Origin: Salarias fasciatus
Lineage: Eukaryota > Chordata > Actinopteri > Blenniiformes > Blenniidae
Length of the DNA stretch: 64,000 nt
Assembly: GCF_902148845.1 (NCBI RefSeq)
Contig: NW_021941229.1
Span: 27,736,314 to 27,800,313 of the forward strand
Direction of reading: 5' to 3'
The notes under the pieces were generated by a model, which was given only the letters and a program-made list of their open reading frames with translations, was not told the DNA's origin and searched no databases. This document shows, piece by piece, positions 12,001 to 25,990 of this stretch. Numbering within the stretch: position 1 is the first letter of the stretch; the number at the start of each line of letters is the position of its first letter. Made by a program: the position numbers and the translations under genes.

Positions 12001-13749
12001 GAAGACAGGAAGAGGAGGAAGAAGGGATGAGGAGGAGGATGAAGGGAATCTGAGGAGGCGGAGGGAGGATCTGACCGTGACCCAGGCTCCGGTTGAATCG
12101 CTCATGAACGGTGGAGAAAGACTGCAGCGTCCCGTCCTGACCTGCAGAGGGCGCCAGCACATCCAGTAGAGCATCTTCCTCCAGATCAACTCTATTTATC
12201 ACTTTTTCAACCTTCAGAGTAAAAGTTCATAATCTGGATGTTGGTATGTTGAATTAGATAAACATGACATTTGTTTACCGGCACTGAGGATGTTTTTCCC
12301 GTCGTTGCCATGGTGATGGATGGTGGTGGGAGGGGCACTGTGGCCCTGCCGGCACCGCAGCAGTCTGGCCCCGCCCCCTTCCTGATCAAAGATCCACACC
12401 TGAAGACACAGCAGCTCCTCAGCGCTCCGTCCTCAGAGCGAGGTCGGAGCGCCGGCGTCCGGCTCTACCTTGATGGCGTTGTCGGCTCCGTTGGTGACCA
12501 ATAGCGGCTCACCGTGAAGGAAGGTTGCCCCGGCGATGGCCGTCTTGTGGGCGTGTCTGTGCTGAGTGACCAACTGCCGGCGCTCCAAGTCCCAGAATGC
12601 AATGTGGCCCTGAGGACTGCCGGACGCCACGACGGGGGGGCCGTCTGAGAGGGTGGGGCCAGACAAGAGGGAGGAGTCATAGAAGAGAGGGAGGGGTCAA
12701 GCAGGTCTAGAGTAGAGGGAGGGGCCATACAGGTGGGGGTGGGAGGAGCGACAGACTATTTCCTGTACCAGTCCTGAAAGCGAGCGAGCTGATTGGTCCC
12801 CAGTCCTGTGTGAAGCTCATCAGCGTCTCGTCCAATCGGATGTTGTGGATAATAATGCGACCTGTTGCCGTGCCAACGCCCACCACGTCCACTGCGGGAC
12901 TCTGGGAAATCAAGTTAAAGCAAACAGCATCGGTTTAATACGAGGAAATGTACGGGACCAACAGGAAGTGGCACTGACAGGAAGTGGTACTGACAGGAAG
13001 CGAGCTCACAATAAGCGGTACTGACAGGAAGTGAGCTGGCAGGAAGTGGTACTGACCTGCTGCAGGACGGTGACCCCTGCTGACCAGCCGGTGAAGGTGT
13101 ATAGCAGCTTACTGAGGACAAAAACAGGTTCCAGCTGTTGGAACTTAAAGAACATGTATAATGTAGTGCAGCCTGGGGGTTAACATGCTAACACGCTAAC
13201 CTGGTCTTGATGTTCCACAACTGCAGTGCACCCTGGGAGCTCCCCAGCAGCACCTTGTTCAGGTAGGTGCTCGGGTGCATCATGGCCGACACGTCGAAGG
13301 TCGTCGGGTCAAAGTGCAGCTGTAGGTAATGTCTGCATGGCAGAGAGAGGCATGATGGGAAACTGTACAGGTCCTGAGCAGGTGAGTGTGTCCCAAGCCC
13401 CGCCCCCTCTACTCACCTCCTCCCTGGACGTCCCACACGATGACATCACCACCGCAATCCGCTGAGATCAGCTGATCACCCAGAGGCAGCAGCAGGCGCA
13501 CGTCATGCTGGTGACCATGGTAACGCCTCACCACCTGAACACAGAGATGGGCTGGTAACCATGGTAACGCCTCATCACCTTTACACAGAGATGGGCTAGT
13601 AACCATGGTAACGCCTCATCACCTTTACACAGAGATGGGCTAGCAACCATGGTAACAGTAAGAGATCAGCCCTTCACACGGGGAGTGTGCTGCTGGGGGT
13701 GGTGTGTGTGGGTCCTCCTGTCCGGGCTGGCTCAGGTGACCCCTACCTT

Positions 13750-13801
<52 letters not shown>

Positions 13802-14500
13802 GGGGGGGGTTACAGTTAAAGGTTCTCACCTCTTTGTTTCGGGCGAAGGCGCTGACGAGTCGCCCGGCAGCGGCAAACACCAACATCCGGTCCGCCGCCA
13901 AACATGTGATGTCATCTGGGAGGCTGTCACCTAGGCAACCATAAACCGTTACCTCCCAGCAGCCAATCAGAGAGCAGAATGACAAACAGACTGGAAATAC
14001 TTACTCACAGACACGATGCCCAACCGGCTCACCTGGAACACAAGACAGGATCAGAGCGACGGGTTAGCAGAGCAGCAGGGTTAGCTTAGCAGGGGTAGAT
14101 TAGCTGGGTTAGATTAGCAAGGTTAGTTTAGCAGAGTTAGATTAGCTGAGTTAGCTTAGCAAAGTTAGTTTAACAGGGTTAGTTTAGCAGGGTTAGATTA
14201 GCAGGGTTAGTTTAAAAAGATTAGTTAAGCAGGGTTAGATTAGCTGGGTCAGGTTAGCAGGTTAGGTTAAAGTTAGTTTGGCAGAACAGCGGGGTTAGGT
14301 GAGCAGGGTTAGGTTAGCGGGGTTAGTTTAGCAGGGTTAACCATCAGACTTCTTACGTTGAACGTGTGGAAGCTGCGGCCGCATGACGTCACCAGGTAGA
14401 ACTCGCGGTGCTTCAGGTGGAACCGGAGCGCGTGCGGCACGTGGTTGGAGTAAATCCCCAGAACCCGGAAGCCGGAGAACAGCGAGCTGCCGGCCGACAT
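9067..14500 (-). CDS. wdr36: WDR36 copy 1 (UTP21-like WD40 protein), frame broken twice
   Basis: WDR36 is the vertebrate homologue of yeast Utp21, a nucleolar tandem WD40 protein of the small-subunit processome needed for 18S rRNA maturation. The same 22-exon layout as copy 2 is seen, from [19 protein letters not shown] (start codon at 14500) to the C-terminal SYTKSALL (stop at 9067). Compared with copy 2, exon 5 (13201-13332) lacks one base in a TTT run after GACATT, and exon 20 (9565-9647) has one extra base. Either change shifts the frame, and the exon 5 shift meets a stop within about 20 codons. This copy would therefore not make full-length WDR36. The cause could be decay of a redundant copy or consensus errors in homopolymers. 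The coding end abuts a (GT)n run. A minus-strand AATAAA lies at about 8972-8977. Confidence 0.9.
9885..10045. repeat. AAACAGACTGTAAACAAACAG array, WDR36 intron 18 (copy 1)
   Basis: Tandem 21-23-bp units of the AAACAGACTGTAAACAAACAG type. The array is clearly longer in copy 2 (41610-41980). It produces Cys/Leu/Val-rich spurious frames. Confidence 0.9.
11646..12058. repeat. Polypurine tract, WDR36 intron 10 (copy 1)
   Basis: About 410 bp almost free of pyrimidines except for scattered T, built from GAGGAGGAAGAAAGAGGGAT-like units. It lies between WDR36 exons 10 and 11, so the pre-mRNA carries a long polypyrimidine stretch just upstream of the exon 11 acceptor. Such tracts can adopt triplex DNA. 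The copy 2 equivalent is 43585-43995. Confidence 0.9.
12955..13060. repeat. CAGGAAGTGGTACTGA array, WDR36 intron 6 (copy 1)
   Basis: About five degenerate 16-bp units (CAGGAAGTGGTACTGA) lie between WDR36 exons 6 and 7. Copy 2 has roughly twice as many (44895-45095). Confidence 0.9.
13510..13665. repeat. 45-bp direct repeats spanning the WDR36 exon 4 acceptor
   Basis: Three units of about 45 bp (CCATGGTAACGCCTCATCACC core) begin inside exon 4 and run upstream into intron 3. Each carries a degraded copy of the exon 4 splice acceptor region. Copy 2 has the same structure at about 45560-45710, followed by the inserted element at 45712. A (GT)n run follows at 13752-13800. Confidence 0.8.
14045..14342. 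repeat. GGGTTAGATTAGCA-type array, WDR36 intron 1 (copy 1)
   Basis: Degenerate tandem units of GGGTTAGTTTAGCA / GGGTTAGATTAGC occupy most of the intron between exons 1 and 2. The array is shorter in copy 2 (about 46920-47100). Confidence 0.85.
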
Positions 14501-14663
14501 GTTCCGGTACCGGGAACAGAGCAGAACCCGAGGAGAAGCGGCCCAGAACCCGAACACACCGGGGCAGCGTGGAGACAACACACGAGGAGCGCCGGCTTCT
14601 GGGTCCGACTGCAAACCACGGCTGCAGCACAGAGGTTCCGCTCCGGTCCTTCCGGTCCTCTGC

Positions 14664-15153
14664 CTTTTTTTTTTTTTTTTTTTAATTAAAAAGAAAACAA
14701 ACCTATACAAACTCTCGCGGGGGCAAACAGTCAGACAATCAAGAAAATAGCACAAGCAAAAAAAAAAAAAAAAAAAAAAAAAAGAATTACAGTGGGGGTG
14801 GGGGGTGGGGGGGTCAAACAATCAAACATGGCGCAAGCAAATCAACACAAGTTCACGTCAATTAAATCTCCACTGGTCTGGGCCTTCTATCAAATCACAG
14901 ATCACAGCATATTTTTTTGGGAACAGCACCTGACACTCTTTTCAGAGACAGAAAATAAAGGTCAAACTGGTTTTTGAAATAGTTAATGGAGTGTGTTTTG
15001 TTCTTCCATTTATTACAATGTAAATGATATTTTCCCAGCAGAAGAATTATATGATAACCGTGGATGAAGCTGTCTGGATACGTTTTGTAATATAAAATGT
15101 CAGAGAGGTCCAAACTCTCAATATCAATATCATTGATCTTCAGGGAAATCCAG
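14664..15153 (-). mobile_element. 5-prime-truncated L1-type LINE with 17-bp target-site duplication
   Basis: Read on the minus strand, the insert encodes the end of a LINE ORF2 (LLLGKYHLHCNKWKNKTHS... through KKICCDL and a stop), followed by an A-rich 3-prime end and terminal oligo(A). It is flanked by an exact direct repeat TCCTTCCGGTCCTCTGC (14647-14663 and 15154-15170). That is classic target-primed reverse transcription with 5-prime truncation. The insertion is about 150 bp upstream of the WDR36 start codon and is shared with copy 2 (47426-47909). Assignment to fish L1/Tx1-type is from the LGKYHIH-like motif, by memory of the family. Confidence 0.85.
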
Positions 15154-15289
15154 TCCTTCCGGTCCTCTGCTGGCTCTCCTGGCGGTTCTGTGGTTCCGGA
15201 CTGGATTCAAACATTTAGTTTTCAACAGGAGTTAAATGTTTGTAATTTTTTTCAGTATTCAACATGTTTTACAGGTTTTCTACAAATCC

Positions 15290-15762
15290 AACAACCCCAA
15301 AACACTTTGGTGGACACGTTATAATCACACATTCACTACGCTGTGGAACACCAACACATAATATTGTAGCGTTACGACACTGAAGCAAATACTGGGAACT
15401 ACTTTTTCTTTTGAAATCACTACGCCCAGACGCCATGTTTAGTAAGTAGTTCCGTCTTAACAATCTTCACATAAACAACTAAATCTCGTAATTTTACTTT
15501 AATATTCCACAGCGTAGTGAGTGTGTGGATTATAACGTGTCCACCAAAGTGTTTTGGGGTTGTTGGATTGTGTATTTGATGAGTTTGACGAGGGGGAACA
15601 AAAATACCGTCCACTTCCATTGTGTCTGTCCTGAAAACCTTCCCCGACTCTCCTCTGGATAAACAACAGCTCGCCTCACAGAAACAGTCAGTCTGCTGCT
15701 CTGATGACTGAGGAGTTGTGCTAAATGAGCCAATTTGCCAAAAAGTCGAAGAATCGCTTTAA
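15290..15762. mobile_element. Older foldback element of the TTAA family, left arm truncated (copy 1)
   Basis: The sequence is the internal and right part of a long inverted-repeat element: AACCCCAAAACACTTTGGTG on the left and its complement about 240 bp later, ending in a TIR version AAGTCGAAGAATCGCT. The outer left arm is missing. It is related to the complete element immediately to its right. Copy 2 carries the same remnant at about 48040-48518. Confidence 0.75.
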
Positions 15763-16426
15763 AGCGATACTTCAACATTCAACATTTTGGCAAATTGGCC
15801 CATTTAGCGCAATTATTTAGTCATTTCGAACAGTATACTTACTTTTTTTGTGAGGGCGAGCTGTTGTTTATTCAGAGGTGAGTCAGGGAAGGTTTTTGGG
15901 ACGGACACAATGGAAGTGGATGGTATTTTGGTTCCCCCTCGTCAAACTCATCAAATACACAATCCAACAACCCCAAAACACTTTGGTGGGCAAATTATAA
16001 TCCGCACATTCACTGCGCTGTGGAACACCAACAAATAATATTGTAGTGTTACGACACTGAAGCAAATACTGGGAACTACTTTTTCTTTTGAAATCACTAC
16101 GCCCAGACAAGTAGTTCCGTCTTAGCAATCTTCGCATAAACAACTCAATCTCGTAATTTTGCATTAATACTTCACAGCGTAGTGAATGTGCGGATTATAA
16201 TTTGCCCACCAAAGTGTTTTGGGGTTGTTATATTGTGTATTTGATGAGTTTGACGAGGGGGAACCAAAAATACCATCCACTTCCATTGTGTCCGTCCTGA
16301 AAACCTTCCCCGACTCAACTCTGAATAAACAACAGCTCGCCCTCACAAAAAAAGTAAGTATACTGTTCGAAATGACTAATGAATTGCGCTAAACGGGCCA
16401 ATTTGCCAAAATGTTGAAGTATCGCT
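15763..16426. mobile_element. Complete foldback MITE inserted at TTAA, absent from copy 2
   Basis: The ends are inverted repeats starting AGCGATACTTCAACATT, with arms of roughly 250 bp or more. The target-site duplication is TTAA (15759-15762 and 16427-16430). Copy 2 has a single TTAA at 48515-48518 with matching flanks on both sides, so the empty site confirms boundaries and duplication. A TTAA target is typical of piggyBac-related elements, but there is no transposase inside to prove the family. It landed on the end of an older relative. Confidence 0.85.
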
Positions 16427-16540
16427 TTAACTTCTTAAAAAAATTGTTTTCCTGAAACTCTGGTTTTAATGTGATTTCTCTCTTCACTTTAATTTTCTCA
16501 GGCTTTTGAGACTCTGAAGGCTTCAGTCTTCACCTTTCTG

Positions 16541-16556
16541 CCTGCAGGGGGCGCTA
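16541..16556 (+). promoter_or_regulatory. CTCF-like motif
   Basis: CCTGCAGGGGGCGCTA matches the vertebrate CTCF core (CAGGGGGCGCTA). The same motif occurs in copy 2 at 48629-48644. It lies between the 5-prime side of WDR36 and the 3-prime side of SLC25A46. Only a motif match is seen; occupancy is unknown. Confidence 0.4.
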
Positions 16557-17047
16557 TTAGCTTCAAATCAAATAAAGGAGGATCCAGGATGGAGCCCTGA
16601 GGAACTCCACATCCAATGATGCTTCCTGTTTACACTCAGAATGGTTTCATTCAGGTACAAAACCCAAAACACACGCACACTTTTCTATTTAAACATTTCA
16701 AATGCTTCAATTTATGAAACACTCAAAACATTTTATTTTTTATTTTATCCAGACATTTATTTTGAAAAACAGCTTAAGATTTAATGATCAAATAATTTAT
16801 TCTTAAACTTTTTGCAACACATAGAACTTTATTTTTTACAACTTTTTACAAAAACAACCGAAACGGAAGCAGCGGGTTGTTGACACGTTTCCACAGGACC
16901 AATCATCTGTCAGTATTTACAAACAGGAAGTTCATGCTGCTACAGGAAGTGATGTGAAGCTAAGCTAGGCTGATGGGTGCTTGTGATTGGCTGACGGCGG
17001 CGGCGGGAGTGTTCCTGTTGGTCAGCGTCCGTCTCCGCGGCGGCGCT

Positions 17048-21065
<4,018 letters not shown>

Positions 21066-21139
21066 GCGGGGTCGGGGCGAGGACGGGAGTCGGGGGGCAC
21101 CGTAGAGCGAGATCCGGCTACTGGAGGGAGGAGGCGGGC

Positions 21140-21400
21140 ATGAAGCGTGAAGGGCGAGCGGTCCCGGACGGGCGGCCGACGAGTCGGTTCACCGGAGGAT
21201 CGATCGACCTGATCGGGCTGACCCGCAGGAACACATCCGGCAGCGACCCGGAGACGCTGGAGGCCGCTGGGGAGACCGGCCCGCTGCTGCCCTCTGCTGG
21301 CCGGAGGACCGCCGAGCCCGGAGCCCCGGAGCCCCGGAGCCCGGACCCCGGAACCAGGACCACCGGAGCCCCGGAGCCCGGAACCAGGACCACCGGAGCC
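21140..21400 (+). other. Divergent plus-strand reading frame head-to-head with SLC25A46 (copy 1)
   Basis: An ATG at 21140, only about 75 bp from the SLC25A46 start codon on the other strand, opens a frame beginning [20 protein letters not shown]. It is nearly identical in copy 2 (from 53236), diverges in a Pro/Glu-rich repeat, and runs into the gap. In human, TMEM232 is head-to-head with SLC25A46, so a TMEM232-like first exon is possible by position only. I do not recognise the sequence. Confidence 0.25.
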
Positions 21401-21500
21401 NNNNNNNNNNNNNNNNNNNNNNNNNNNNNNNNNNNNNNNNNNNNNNNNNNNNNNNNNNNNNNNNNNNNNNNNNNNNNNNNNNNNNNNNNNNNNNNNNNNN
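21401..21500. other. Assembly gap (100 N)
   Basis: Exactly 100 unknown bases, a conventional size for a scaffold gap of unknown length. It sits where homology between copy 1 and copy 2 stops being traceable, so the join between the first block and everything to the right is not supported by continuous sequence. Confidence 0.99.
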
Positions 21501-21567
21501 ACCTTCGACCCGAGCGCCGAGCGGCGGTCGCCGCGGTAACGGGCTGACCCCCGCTGTGGCGTTGCAG

Positions 21568-21945
21568 GTACTACAGCACGCTGGCTGCAGGCGCTGCAGG
21601 CGTGCGACGAGGCGACGGTGGCGGCGGTGCGGGCGGGCGCTGCTGGCCCGGCTGGGCCCGGACCTGGAGACCTTCCTGCAGCTGCTGCAGAACAAGCCGT
21701 GCGGCGCCGACGGCGGCGGCGGCGCCTTCAGCGGCCCGGCCGCCTGGAGGAACACGCCCGTCTTCAACGTGCAGCCCGGCTTCCGGGGCGGGACCCCACG
21801 CACCTGTTCGCCAGGAAGCGGTCGGTGGGGCGGAGCCCGGCCCGAACCAGTAGGGGACGGTTACCACGGCGACCGCGGCGGGCGGCGCGGCGCGGCACGC
21901 TGGTCGTGGCGTCTCGCGCCCCCCGGAAAGAAGCTAGTTTGAATA
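21568..21945 (+). CDS. 3-prime terminal exon of an unidentified plus-strand gene
   Basis: A splice acceptor (GTTGCAG) is followed by a GC-rich coding-like stretch containing LLARLGPDLETFLQLLQNK and AAWRNTPVFNVQPGFRG. AATAAA follows at 21942-21947. The frame is not clean: a second frame reads DPTHLFARKRSVG right after GFRG, suggesting a small indel or consensus error beside the gap. It has no counterpart in copy 2. By synteny (human TMEM232 next to SLC25A46) this could be a TMEM232-like 3-prime end, but I cannot confirm it. Confidence 0.4.
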
Positions 21946-22008
21946 AAGGATGTGACCAAACTGAGTCCGACTTCATGTTTCCACTGCAATCATCCAGAGC
22001 CATACAGC

Positions 22009-22062
22009 TGATGCTAATGCTAATGCTAATGCTAATGCTAATGCTAATGCTAATGCTAATGC
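22009..22062. repeat. (GCTAAT)n hexanucleotide microsatellite
   Basis: About nine perfect ATGCTA units downstream of the polyadenylation signal of the plus-strand exon. It has no counterpart in the duplicated blocks. Confidence 0.95.
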
Positions 22063-22254
22063 ACTTCCAAAGCCTCTGCGGTCCGGGAGTCGCTCGCTTG
22101 CTGAAATTAGCCTCCTGGTGAAAACGACCTGAGCCCAGCAGAGCAGCAGGAGGCCCAACCCGCGGCGCCGGCAGAGCCGGGGTCGCTCCAGGAGGGCGGC
22201 GGCCCGGTTCAACAGATTCCAGTTCACGATCATTAAACTCTAAACAACTAAAAC

Positions 22255-25110
22255 TTTATATTTAAACGTTCATGAAACAAAATACTCTGTAGTACTTCCG
22301 ATGCTTTAGGTAAATCATTCATATACAGTATAAACAATAACGGACCAAGAATCGAACCTTGAGGTACCCCGCAATTTATATCACACAAGTCTGATTTTAT
22401 TTCATTAATTTGAACATACTGTTTTCTATTTTCTAAATAACTACTTATCCATTTATGAGCAATCCCTCTGATCCCATATTTTTCAAGTTTCCAGAGCAGC
22501 CGTTAGTGGTTTATCACGTCAAAAGCTTTTTGTAAGTCAATGAATATACTTACAAAAAATTTTTATTGTCACTTTCTCTTGCTATTTTCTCTGTTAATTC
22601 CATTATTGCCATTGCTGTTGAGTGATTTGCCCTGAAACGTACTGATTGCTAATGAAGAGATTTTCCTCGTGTATGAATTCGTTGATTCTTGATGCAAAGA
22701 TCTTTTCTAAAATTTTTGAAAATTGTGGAAGCAGAGACACTGGCCTGTAATTTGAGAATCTGTATTAATCCCCATTTTTAAAAAGAGGAACAACTTTGGC
22801 TATTTTCATTTTTTCAGGAAAAGTTCCGGTTTTCAAAGACAGATTACAAATGTGTGCGAGTGGTTCAGTGACTGACTCAAGAACATTCTTTAGAACCGAC
22901 ATGTCTGATCCCTCACAGTCAGTTCATCTCTTATTCCCAAAGTTCTTCACTATTTTCCTGATCTCATCTTCTTCCACGTTCACAATAAAAAACTATTTAC
23001 GTTATCAATGTCCATGTTGTCCCTTGCATTTGTTGTTTGTGGAATTTTTTTGGCAATATTAGTCCCCACACTTACAAAATATTAACAAAACTCGTTAACA
23101 ATTTTCTTTGGTTTTGTTATTTCAAGATCTTCCTTAGTAAAATATTCAGGGTACAAATTCTTAACTTTATTACTCTTTGTGACGCTATTTATTATTCCCC
23201 ATGTTGCCTTTGTATTGTTCTTGTTTTCATTTAATTTTTCACTGTAGTAATGTTTTTTCCGGTTTTTGATGATCCACAGGAATTTATTTCTATATTTCTT
23301 GTAACGGTTTTCTGCCTCTTTTGTTTGCGTTTTTAGGAAATGTCTGTATAAATTATTTTTCTTTTTGCAAGCATTTTTTTATCCCTTTTGTTATCCATGG
23401 TTGATCTCTTATTTTGTCCTTATAACATATTATTTTGCAATTTTTATTATACAACCTTGTCACAACTTCTATAAAAGAATTGTAAGCCAAGTTGACATCC
23501 TCTACTATACTGTTTCCCATTTCTGTTTATTGAGGTCATCACTGAGTCCCCCAGTGCCTTTAATGATCTAGTTCTAATCTTTTTAAATGTGTTTCTGTGT
23601 ACCACTTTCTGACAGTATTTCAGTACTGTAAAGATCGGCAAATGATCACTAATATCAGTTGTTAAATTGCTCTTACTGTAATATCCTCAGCATTAGTTAA
23701 GATGTTGTCCATTGTCGTGGCACAGTGTGTTGTTGTTCTCGCTGGTCTTGTTATTAATGGAAAAAGACCCAAACTGTTCAATGAATTTAGGAAATCTGTT
23801 GTGCTTGAGTCTTTCACATTTTCAAAATTTATATTAAAATCTCCACGAATCGCTGGTTTCTTATATTGCGTCTTTCCAAATTTTCCGTCATTTTATCAGT
23901 GAACAATTGCACACATGACTCCTGTGGTCTATTAACACAACTTACCAATATATTTTTTCTGTATTAGACATTATTTCCACTGTTATCTTTTCTATTTCAT
24001 CCTCCAATACTGTCATCTCATTAATAATTTTGGATTTTAGCTTTGTACTGATGCACAGAGCAACTCCTCCTCCTCTTTTGTCTTTCCTGCGTAGAGAGAA
24101 GAGGGAATAACCCTCCATTTGAAACTCGGTCATCATATCATCTTTAAGCCATGTTTCCGTTATTGCAACAATACTGAATTTGGTTTTAAACCCATTTAAT
24201 TAGTCTTGAATTCATGTAAATTCATTGTAGATGCTTCGAGCATTTAGATGTATAATGGATAGCGTGTTACCTTCACTTTTTGCTGTGTTAAGAGCCTCTT
24301 CGTTGTAGTATTCACATTTGTAATGTTAAATACATTTTCATCTACTCTTGTGTCTATGTCGTATATTTTGTTTTCCTGATCCATGTGTTTTATATATGTG
24401 TATGTTTTTAGTTTGTTTTTCAACTCACATCTTGCTGTTTCGAGGTCATTACAAATGCAACTTTTCTTGACCAACAGTTACGATTGTTTGCGAGATCCTT
24501 TATGCTTTTTCCTTGCACAGCATTGGTTCCTTCTTTTTGCTTCATCCGTATCTTACAGTTCCAAACCCATGTTGCTACTGTGTGAGTTTGTTTTCTGAGC
24601 AGTCTTGCTTCTTTTGCAATCTCAGCATTTCTTTTGGTCAAATGATCATTTATAAAGACACTCGTTCCTTTCAGTTTCTTTCCTTGTTTCATCAGCTCTG
24701 TTTGTGTTTCCTGTTTACAAAACGTACAACGACCGATGGTTTACTCTTACTGTTTCTTTGTGGGATTGTGTGACGAGCCGAGATGGAGTCGTGCTGGATG
24801 TTGATACCTTGTCTTTGGAAGAATTGTAAGACTTGATGTTGTAGGGTGAGCAGTTCCTCAGTTGGAGCATCTTCTCCGATGTAAGAACGATGTCTTGTGT
24901 CTAGTCCGGATATCAGAACATCGTCTTTCCTTAAATATTGTTCCAGATCTTCCACCCGTTGTTGGAGCTGCGTTATGATTTCATTCAACAGTTTTTTAGA
25001 CTTTTAATTTCCAATTAGTTCATCTATGCTTGACATTTTGTTTGAAAATGTGTTCAAGGTTCTTTTAATGTCCTCTATATCTCCTTCTATCTTCTCAAAG
25101 TTTTTGAAGG
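22255..25110 (-). mobile_element. Jockey-superfamily LINE (L2/CR1/Rex1-like), inactive, 3-prime end missing
   Basis: On the minus strand, from 25110 down, I read in order: a coiled-coil ORF1 (LQQRVEDLEQYLRKDD, then a basic C-terminal part with LTKRNAEIAKEARLL), an AP-endonuclease segment (SLRRKDKRGGGVALCIS, near 24100), and a reverse transcriptase with FIDLQKAFDVINH and GVPQGSILGPLLF near 22350-22550. Several stops and shifts break the frames. The sequence stops within the RT near 22255, so the 3-prime half of ORF2 and the 3-prime UTR are absent. That is the reverse of normal LINE 5-prime truncation and implies later deletion or rearrangement. Family placement is from motif appearance only. 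Confidence 0.85.
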
Positions 25111-25200
25111 AGGCATTTTGTCTTACTTTGTCTGTGAATATCAGCAGCCTGGTGGACGTTTAACTTCCACGGGACCGACGCTGCCGATGCAGCCGCCGCG

Positions 25201-25570
25201 GGGCCGGGGGCGAGCAGCCTGCTGGTCGCTGGCCGCCGCGGGGCCGGGGGCGAGCAGCCTGCTGGTCGCTGGCCGCCGCGGGGCCGGGGGCGAGCAGCCT
25301 GCCGGTCGCTGGCCGCCGCGGGGCCGGGGGCGAGCAGCCTGCCGGTCGCTGGCCGCCGCGGGGCCGGGGGCGAGCAGCCTGCCGGTCGCTGGCCGCCGCG
25401 GGGCCGGGGGCGAGCAGCCTGCCGGTCGCTGGCCGCCGCGGGGCCGGGGGCGAGCAGCCTGCCGGTCGCTGGCCGCCGCGGGGCCGGGGGCGAGCAGCCT
25501 GCCGGTCGCTGGCCGCCGCGGGGCCGGGGGCGAGCAGCCTGCCGGTCGCTGGCCGCCGCGGGGCCGACGC
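25201..25570. repeat. 40-bp GC-rich tandem array at the LINE 5-prime side
   Basis: Nine nearly identical 40-bp units (core GGGCCGGGGGCGAGCAGCCT), differing only at a CTGGTCGC/CCGGTCGC position in the first two. The array lies directly upstream of the LINE ORF1 in its sense direction. It may be a LINE 5-prime UTR made of repeated promoter units, or an unrelated minisatellite at the insertion site. The 40-bp period is not a multiple of three, so the overlapping open frames are not convincing proteins. Confidence 0.9.
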
Positions 25571-25990
25571 TCGGATCGCCCTGAGAGCTCCTTCTGTCGA
25601 ATTGCAGCAGCGGCTTTGGTGAATCCGGATCCACGTCCAGCTTGGTGGCCTCGGGGTTGTGGATGGCGGGCAGGTGAGTGAGGCCGGCGCTCCTGCAGAT
25701 GACTTGGCCGCCGAGCTCGCGAGCGAGGCTCGTCCCAGGGAGCCGCGCCGCGCCCGGCGGTCGGCCTCCAGCCCGATGCCTCGTTCGCCTCGGTCCCGAT
25801 GTCACAGCGGCGTGGAGAAGAGAAGCTGACGGGGGAGTGTATTGCACGGTTGTGTAGAATGAACAGGGAGAGTACCTGTAAGTTTCGGTCGACGCTAGCT
25901 GCTAGCTGCTAGCTGCTTTTCCGGCCGTGAGCAAATGGCGCGAACGGGGGAAACGGCTGCGACCGTTAAAGAGAGGACCTGCTGGAGGCT
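25571..25990. other. GC-rich unique flank of the 40-bp array
   Basis: CpG-rich sequence with one long minus-strand frame (to 25847) that continues from the array. It includes DPDSPKPLLQFDRRS and ends near a (GCTAGCT)n patch at 25897-25915. It could be the remaining 5-prime part of the LINE. I recognise no domain. Confidence 0.4.

Noticed and set aside
25201-25570. CRISPR-like array of 40-bp repeats
   Set aside because: The units are head to tail with no spacers, and the setting is vertebrate nuclear DNA.
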